This document shows, in pieces, positions 59,602 to 64,000 of a stretch of DNA of 64,000 bases (positions are counted from its first letter, which is position 1; each line of letters begins with the position of its first letter). The position numbers were made by a program, and so were the translations under genes. This DNA comes from Streptomyces xanthii (GTDB taxonomy: Bacteria > Actinomycetota > Actinomycetes > Streptomycetales > Streptomycetaceae). The stretch spans positions 5,642,001-5,706,000 of the forward strand of contig NZ_CP061281.1 in assembly GCF_014621695.1 (NCBI RefSeq). Reading direction: 5' to 3'. The notes under the pieces are model-generated. The model was not told the origin of the DNA. It saw only the letters and a program-made list of their open reading frames with translations, and made no database searches.

Positions 59602-60723
59602 TCACGCCGCGTCCGGCACATCCGGGTCCTCCGGAGCGAACACCAACAGCGTCAGATCGTCCCGCACCGTCCCCGCGAACCGCACCACGTCCCGCCACAC
59701 CGCGTCCGTCAGCTCGCCCGGATCCTCGTGGTCCGCGTCCATCAGCCCCGGCAGCCGGGCGGCCAGCGGATAGAACTCGCCCGCCCCGTTGCGCGCCTCC
59801 GTCACCCCGTCGGTCAGCGCCACCAGCCGGTCACCGGCCTCCAGCGGCACCGTCAGCACCTCCGGCGGCGCGACGCCCGCGACCCCGAGACCCAGCGGCG
59901 CCCCGGCCGGCACCGGCAGCTCCGTCACCCGCCCCTTCCGCAGCAGCAGCGGCGGCGGATGGCCGCAGCTGATCACCCGTACGAAGGAGGAGTCGTCCGG
60001 GAACTCGAAGAGGACCGCCGTCGCGAACAGCTCCGTGTGCTCATCCGGCCCCGCGTCCACCACGAGCCGCCGGTCGAGCCGCGCCGCGACCCCCACCAGC
60101 TCCCGCCGGTCCAGCACCGCCTCCCGGAACGCGCCGAGCAGCCCCGCCACCGTGCCCACCGCCGACAGACCGTGCCCCTGCACATCGCCGACCACCGCCC
60201 GCACCCCGCTCGGCCCGCGCCGCACGTCGAAGAAGTCCCCGCCCACCAGCGCCCCGCGCTGCGCCGCTCGGTACAGACCCGCGCAGCGCACCGAACCGAC
60301 CTTCTCCGGCAGCGGCGGAAGGACCGCGAACTGGGCCGCCTCCGCCACCGTACGGACCGTCACCAGCTGCTCGTCGCGCCGGCTGCGCACCCAGGAGATG
60401 ACCACGCTCAGCAGCGCCACGAACAGCACTGTCACCACGTCGCTGTTGCCGGGCCGCCCGAGATTCGACGCCGGCACCGCCAGCAGCAGCACCACGAGCC
60501 CGCCGATCAACGCCGTCGCGGCCGACCCGTAGGAGAGCGAGGCCAGCGGAGGGATCGCCGCCAGCAGGAAACCCAGCTCGATGCGGTCTTCCGTGAACAG
60601 CTGCACCAGACAGAGGAGCAGCAGGAGCACCCACGGCAGCACCCGCACCCAGCGCGGCGGCGGCGCCCCGCGCAGCCACGTGCGCTCCTGCCGGTCCCGG
60701 CGGCGCGCGACGGGCCAGTCCAT
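59602..60723 (-). CDS. PP2C/SpoIIE-type serine/threonine phosphatase, membrane-bound
   Basis: 373 residues. Three to four transmembrane helices (VLPWVLLLLLCLVQLF and following, residues 28-110) precede a SpoIIE-like PP2C domain with the metal-binding Asp motifs GGDFFDV, VVGDVQGHG, ALTDGVTEAR and DDLTLLVF. Such phosphatases act on anti-anti-sigma factors or other phosphoserine proteins; streptomycetes have dozens. No kinase or antisigma partner gene is near. AAGGGAG is 9 bases before the ATG. Confidence 0.92.
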   Translation of the reverse strand: MDWPVARRRDRQERTWLRGAPPPRWVRVLPWVLLLLLCLVQLFTEDRIELGFLLAAIPPLASLSYGSAATALIGGLVVLLLAVPASNLGRPGNSDVVTVLFVALLSVVISWVRSRRDEQLVTVRTVAEAAQFAVLPPLPEKVGSVRCAGLYRAAQRGALVGGDFFDVRRGPSGVRAVVGDVQGHGLSAVGTVAGLLGAFREAVLDRRELVGVAARLDRRLVVDAGPDEHTELFATAVLFEFPDDSSFVRVISCGHPPPLLLRKGRVTELPVPAGAPLGLGVAGVAPPEVLTVPLEAGDRLVALTDGVTEARNGAGEFYPLAARLPGLMDADHEDPGELTDAVWRDVVRFAGTVRDDLTLLVFAPEDPDVPDAA

Positions 60724-60811
60724 ACCGGGGCTCCCTTCGCGGCGGACGGGCGGCGCGTGGACCCGACGCCCTGCTACGAGCCTGCTACGAGTCGGGCACC
60801 GCCGCACGCCG

Positions 60812-61312
60812 TCACGGCAGCAGCGAGCGTCCCATCAGCACGTCGTCCACGTACTCCCCGGCCAGCAGGAACTCCTCCGGCAGCACCCCTTCGACGACGA
60901 AGCCCTCCGCCTCGTACAGCTTCCGGGCCGGGGTGTTGTGCCCCAGCACCCGCAGGGTGAGCCGGCGGGCTCCCTGCCGCCGCGCCTCCCCGACCGCCGC
61001 CCGCAGCAGCAGCCGGCCGACGCCCCGGCCGCGCGCCGACTCGTCGACGGCGAGGCCCTGGATCTGGCGGACGTGCGCGTTCGCGTCCAGCGGCGTCGGA
61101 AAACCGACCCGGACGTACCCGACGAGCCGGCCGCCGAGCTCGGCCACCAGGTGGTCGCGCGGCCCGAAACGCTCGGTGAAGAAGGGCTGGTACGGGGGCT
61201 GGTCGCGTGGCTTGACCGCGTGCAAGGTCGACCACGTCGCCCGGTCGAGGCGCCCCAGCGCCTCCTCGTCCTCGGGCGCGGCGACACGTATGTGGGGCCC
61301 TGGATCTGACAT
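60812..61312 (-). CDS. GNAT family N-acetyltransferase
   Basis: 166 residues from the ATG at 61312. The acetyl-CoA binding motif A is seen in QIQGLAVDESARGRGVGRLLLRAAVGEARRQG (R/Q-x-x-G-x-G/A), followed by LRVLGHNTPARKLYEAEGFVVEG. The substrate is not predictable. It is divergent from the epimerase gene, with only 32 bases between the starts, so the two promoters overlap or one messenger is leaderless. Confidence 0.9.
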   Translation of the reverse strand: MSDPGPHIRVAAPEDEEALGRLDRATWSTLHAVKPRDQPPYQPFFTERFGPRDHLVAELGGRLVGYVRVGFPTPLDANAHVRQIQGLAVDESARGRGVGRLLLRAAVGEARRQGARRLTLRVLGHNTPARKLYEAEGFVVEGVLPEEFLLAGEYVDDVLMGRSLLP

Positions 61313-61344
61313 GCGGCTCACTGTACGACCGGCAGGATGGAGCC

Positions 61345-62232
61345 ATGACACGAATTGCGGTGGCGGGCGCCTCCGGGCTCATCGGCTCGGCCCTCGTCCG
61401 CTCCCTGACCGCCGACGGACACGACGTGGTGCGGCTGGTGCGGCGCGCCCCGCGCGCGGACGGCGAGGTGCGCTGGGACCCCCGCCGCATGCGCGTCGAC
61501 ACGGCGGGCCTCGAAGGCTGCGAGGCGATCGCGAACTTCGCGGCGGCCGGGGTCGGCGACCGGCGCTGGACCGCCGCGTACAAGCGCGAGCTGCACGACA
61601 GCCGGGTCCTCGGCACGACCGCGCTCGCCGAGGCCGCGGCCTCGCTCACGACGCCGCCGCGCGTGTTCCTCAACGGCAGCGCCGTCGGCTACTACGGCGA
61701 CACCGGCAGCCGCGTCGTCGACGAGTCCGCGCCCGCGGGGGAGGGGTTCCTGCCGTCCCTGTGCGTCGAGTGGGAGGCGGCCACGGCGGCCGCGCACCAG
61801 GCCGGGATCCGTACGGTGCTCGCGCGGACGGGGCTCGTCGTGGCCCGGCGCGGGGGTGCGTGGGGGAGGCTCTTCCCGCTGTTCCGGGCGGGGCTCGGCG
61901 GGCGGCTCGGGGACGGCCGGCAGTACTGGTCGTTCATCGCACTCGACGACCACGTCGCGGCCTTGCGGTTCCTCTTGGAGCAGGAGTCCTTGTCCGGGCC
62001 GGTGAATCTCACGGCTCCGGACCCGGCGACGAACCGGGAGGTGACGTCCACGATGGCCCGCGTCCTGCACCGGCCCGCCGTCCTCAACGTCCCCGAGTTC
62101 GCGCTCCGCGCGGTGCTCGGCGAAATGGCGGGCGATGTCCTCGGCTCCACCCGCGCGGTCCCGACGCGGCTCCTGGAGTCGGGCTTCACCTTCAAGCACC
62201 CGACGCTGCAGTCGGCCATCGAGGCTGCCTGA
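61345..62232 (+). CDS. TIGR01777 family NAD-dependent epimerase-like protein
   Basis: 295 residues. An extended-SDR N-terminus VAGASGLIGSALVRSL (residues 6-21) is followed by the TIGR01777/SDR39U1 signatures AAAGVGDRRWTAAYKRELHDSRV, FLNGSAVGYYGDTG, TVLARTGLVV, and the C-terminal DUF1731 segment (PEFALRAVLGEMAGDVLGSTRAVPTRLLESGF). The reaction is unknown; the E. coli homologue is YfcH. It is transcribed alone and converges on DUF4240 across a palindromic repeat. Confidence 0.92.
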   Translation: MTRIAVAGASGLIGSALVRSLTADGHDVVRLVRRAPRADGEVRWDPRRMRVDTAGLEGCEAIANFAAAGVGDRRWTAAYKRELHDSRVLGTTALAEAAASLTTPPRVFLNGSAVGYYGDTGSRVVDESAPAGEGFLPSLCVEWEAATAAAHQAGIRTVLARTGLVVARRGGAWGRLFPLFRAGLGGRLGDGRQYWSFIALDDHVAALRFLLEQESLSGPVNLTAPDPATNREVTSTMARVLHRPAVLNVPEFALRAVLGEMAGDVLGSTRAVPTRLLESGFTFKHPTLQSAIEAA

Positions 62233-62262
62233 ACACGTCTCGTCGCCGGGTGCGAGTGCGTC

Positions 62263-62441
62263 GTGGCTGGTCGCGCCCCGCGGCGGAGCCGCTGATGGAC
62301 ACAGTCCCGCGCCCCTGGAAGGCAGCGGCTTCGCCGCGCCTTCCCCAGATGAAAGGCCCCCCGCGTCTTGATCGGGGAAATGCGGCGCGAAGCGCCTGCA
62401 TTTCAGGGGCGCGGGGAACTGCGCGAGAAGCCCCACCGGCC
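62263..62441. repeat. Branched palindromic element, copy I (arms 2/1)
   Basis: A type-2 left arm (CGCCCCGCGGCGGAGCCGC) and a type-1 right arm (GGGGAACTGCGCG) enclose an AAGGC...GCCTT hairpin and an AAATGC...GCATTT hairpin around GGCGCGAAGCGCC. The order and sequence of parts match copy E at 38702-38887. It lies between convergent genes. Confidence 0.88.
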
Positions 62442-62467
62442 CGCACCCGGCGACGAAAGAGACGAAG

Positions 62468-62992
62468 CTACGGCGCCACGCCGAACCGCTCGGCCAAGCG
62501 CGGGTACAACTGCGTCAGCAAACCCGCGTCCTCAAAATTCACCGGCGCCCCCTCAGGCTCGGCCGGCGCCGGCGGAATCCCCAGATCCGCGGCGACCGCC
62601 CCGGTCAGCTCCTCGTACGCCTCGTCCGCCGCGTACCCGAGCTCCTCCCCGTCCCCGTCCACCTCCTCGTCGAACTCGCGGAGCGACTCCGCCAGGGAGT
62701 CCGGATCGTGCAGCGCCCCCTCGAAGACCTCCCGCCCCTGCCCGATCAGCCAGCACCGGAAGAAGTCGAAGGCGTCGTCACTGGCCCCGCCCAGCAGCAC
62801 GTACGCCGCACCCCACAGGTCCCACCGGTACGCCCGGTTGTACCGGGACTCGAAGTGCCGGGCGAAGTCGAGCACCGCGTCGGGATCCAGCTGGAGCAGC
62901 CGGTCGACGAGCAGCTCGGCGTGGTCCTCGGGGTCGCCCTCGGCGGCCTCGCGGGTGCTGTCCACGATCTCCCAGAACTCCGTCTCGTCCAT
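62468..62992 (-). CDS. DUF4240 domain protein
   Basis: 174 residues, acidic. DUF4240 is recognised from MDETEFWEIVDSTREA at the N-terminus, RYNRAYRWDLWGAAYVLLGG and SDDAFDFFRCWLIGQGREVFEGAL. The family, found in actinomycetes, has no known activity. The start (ATG at 62992) has a GTG immediately before it as an alternative. It lies just downstream of a WYL-domain regulator on the same strand. Confidence 0.88.
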   Translation of the reverse strand: MDETEFWEIVDSTREAAEGDPEDHAELLVDRLLQLDPDAVLDFARHFESRYNRAYRWDLWGAAYVLLGGASDDAFDFFRCWLIGQGREVFEGALHDPDSLAESLREFDEEVDGDGEELGYAADEAYEELTGAVAADLGIPPAPAEPEGAPVNFEDAGLLTQLYPRLAERFGVAP

Positions 62993-63071
62993 CACGGGAC
63001 AAGCATCTGCCCTGCGCCGCACGGACGCACGCCGAGTGCGCGAACTCGCCGGAGCAGCACATGCCACCGGC

Positions 63072-64000
63072 TCACGCGTACCGCGCCGCCATGGCCCGCG
63101 CCGCCTGTCCGAGCCGCTCCCGCAGCCCCGCCGGCGCCACCACCTCCGCGTCCGGCCCCAGCGCGAGCAGCTGCGTGAACGCGACCTCCTCCGACTCCAC
63201 CGCCAGCGTCACGGTGACGAGCCCCGCCCCGTCCGCCGGCCCCGCCGCGGCCACCGCCTCCCGCGCCGCCGCCCCGTCCGTGACCTGCGGCAGCCGCCGC
63301 ACCCCGGCCTCCGTCAGCCGCACCACGACCTCGGCCCGCAGCAGGGCCCGAGCGAACTGCTCCGCCCGCTCCGCCCAGAACGCGGGCAGATCGAACTCCT
63401 CGTCCCGTACGAACGACTCCCCGCCCCCTGAACCCGCCTCCACCGGCTCCACCGCGTCGATCCGGTCCAGCCGGTACACCCGGAACCCGCCGCCGGAACC
63501 ACCCCGCACCCGCGCCGCCAGATACCAGACCCCCGCCTTCAGCACGAGCCCGTAGGGCTCCAACTCCCGCTCCACGAGCGCCGGTCCGCAATCCGCGGAG
63601 CCGCGCCGGTAGGCGACCCGCAGCACCCGGTCGCCCCACACCGCCTCCGCGACCGCGGGCAGCAGCTCGGGCGTGCGCGGCTCGTGGAACCAGTTTGGCG
63701 CGTCCAGATGGAACCGCTGCGCCGCCGTCCGCGAGGCGTCCCGCAGCGACGGAAGGAGCGCAGCCGACACCTTGAGCCGCGCCGCCGACGCCGCGTCCTC
63801 CAGTCCCATGTCGCGCAGCGCGCCCGGCACCCCGGACAGGAACAGCGCCTCCGCCTCCCCGCGCGCGAGCCCGGTCAGCCGGGTCCGGTAGCCGCCGATC
63901 AGCCGGTAGCCGCCCGCCCGGCCCCGGTCCGCGTACACCGGGACGCCGGCCTCCGACAGGGCCTGCGCGTCCCGCGTCACGGTCCGCTCCGACACCTCCA
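63072..64000 (-). CDS. YafY/WYL-domain transcriptional regulator, 5' end cut off
   Basis: The frame is open at the right edge, so the N-terminus lies beyond the window. The visible 309 residues hold the end of an HTH_11 winged helix (SERTVTRDAQALSEAGVPVYADRGRAGGY), then a WYL domain (YRRGSADCGPALVERELEPYGLVLKAGVWYLAARV) with the ligand-binding Arg/Tyr residues, and the WCX C-terminal domain (RAEVVVRLTEAGVRRLP). Such proteins sense nucleotides or other small ligands and often control DNA-damage or defence genes; no such genes are seen in the window. Confidence 0.9.
   Translation of the reverse strand, partial: EVSERTVTRDAQALSEAGVPVYADRGRAGGYRLIGGYRTRLTGLARGEAEALFLSGVPGALRDMGLEDAASAARLKVSAALLPSLRDASRTAAQRFHLDAPNWFHEPRTPELLPAVAEAVWGDRVLRVAYRRGSADCGPALVERELEPYGLVLKAGVWYLAARVRGGSGGGFRVYRLDRIDAVEPVEAGSGGGESFVRDEEFDLPAFWAERAEQFARALLRAEVVVRLTEAGVRRLPQVTDGAAAREAVAAAGPADGAGLVTVTLAVESEEVAFTQLLALGPDAEVVAPAGLRERLGQAARAMAARYA

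Overview
The window is a chromosomal segment of an actinomycete, almost certainly a Streptomyces. It is very GC-rich, with strong third-position GC bias and many GTG/TTG starts. The order lipB-lipA-small ORF-DUF4191-RDD-glnA ... glnII ... glnE ... glnA2 matches, as I recall it, the core region of S. coelicolor around SCO2193-SCO2241, here in reversed orientation. I see no tRNA, rRNA, CRISPR array, prophage or transposase.

Layout. 1-13.8 kb: a hydroxyacid dehydrogenase cut by the window edge, a secreted S53 peptidase, a DUF3105-DUF305 pair, glnA2, LtrA, an aldo/keto reductase-SRPBCC pair, and a four-gene operon (phosphoesterase, MFS, beta-propeller, VOC). 14-26.6 kb: glnE, then catabolic and regulatory genes (TetR, APC permease, YtcJ-type amidohydrolase, PAP2, a MalR-like LacI regulator, a CHMI isomerase), then a TetR / ferredoxin-reductase / diiron-like protein group. 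26.7-36.4 kb: a membrane protein with a sigma-like N-terminus, a GH89 alpha-N-acetylglucosaminidase, a small lipoprotein, a DUF1996 protein, a two-component system and an orphan winged-helix regulator. 36.5-47.6 kb: glnII, glnA (each with a GlnR-like operator), an ArsC-like protein, an AlkX-type winged-helix protein, a DUF2252 kinase-like protein, lipA and lipB. 47.8-64 kb: an NsdA-like regulator, a GH20 hexosaminidase, an FAD oxidoreductase, a TetR/SDR/SDR group, MarP-like protease, PGRP amidase, a SpoIIE-type phosphatase with a beta-helix lipoprotein, GNAT, a TIGR01777 epimerase, DUF4240 and a truncated WYL regulator.

Nitrogen metabolism is the theme that joins several loci. glnA and glnII encode the two true glutamine synthetases; both upstream regions carry four half-sites with the exact 6-nt spacing of GlnR boxes. 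glnE encodes the adenylyltransferase that modifies GlnA at the Tyr present near residue 402. The third synthetase-like protein, GlnA2, lacks that Tyr and probably acts on another amine substrate.

The most notable unexplained structure is a family of about 150-230 bp compound palindromes: a long GC-rich outer stem enclosing one or two smaller hairpins. Seven near-complete or compound copies and two half copies occur here. Eight of the nine lie between converging genes and one lies in a divergent promoter region beside the malR-like gene. The outer arms come in two interchangeable forms. Other points of interest are a possible 40-residue leader peptide containing a perfect palindrome, a TetR-box pair on a diiron/ferredoxin-reductase operon, a sigma-like domain fused to a membrane protein, and a tandem duplication of a ribosome-binding site plus start codon.
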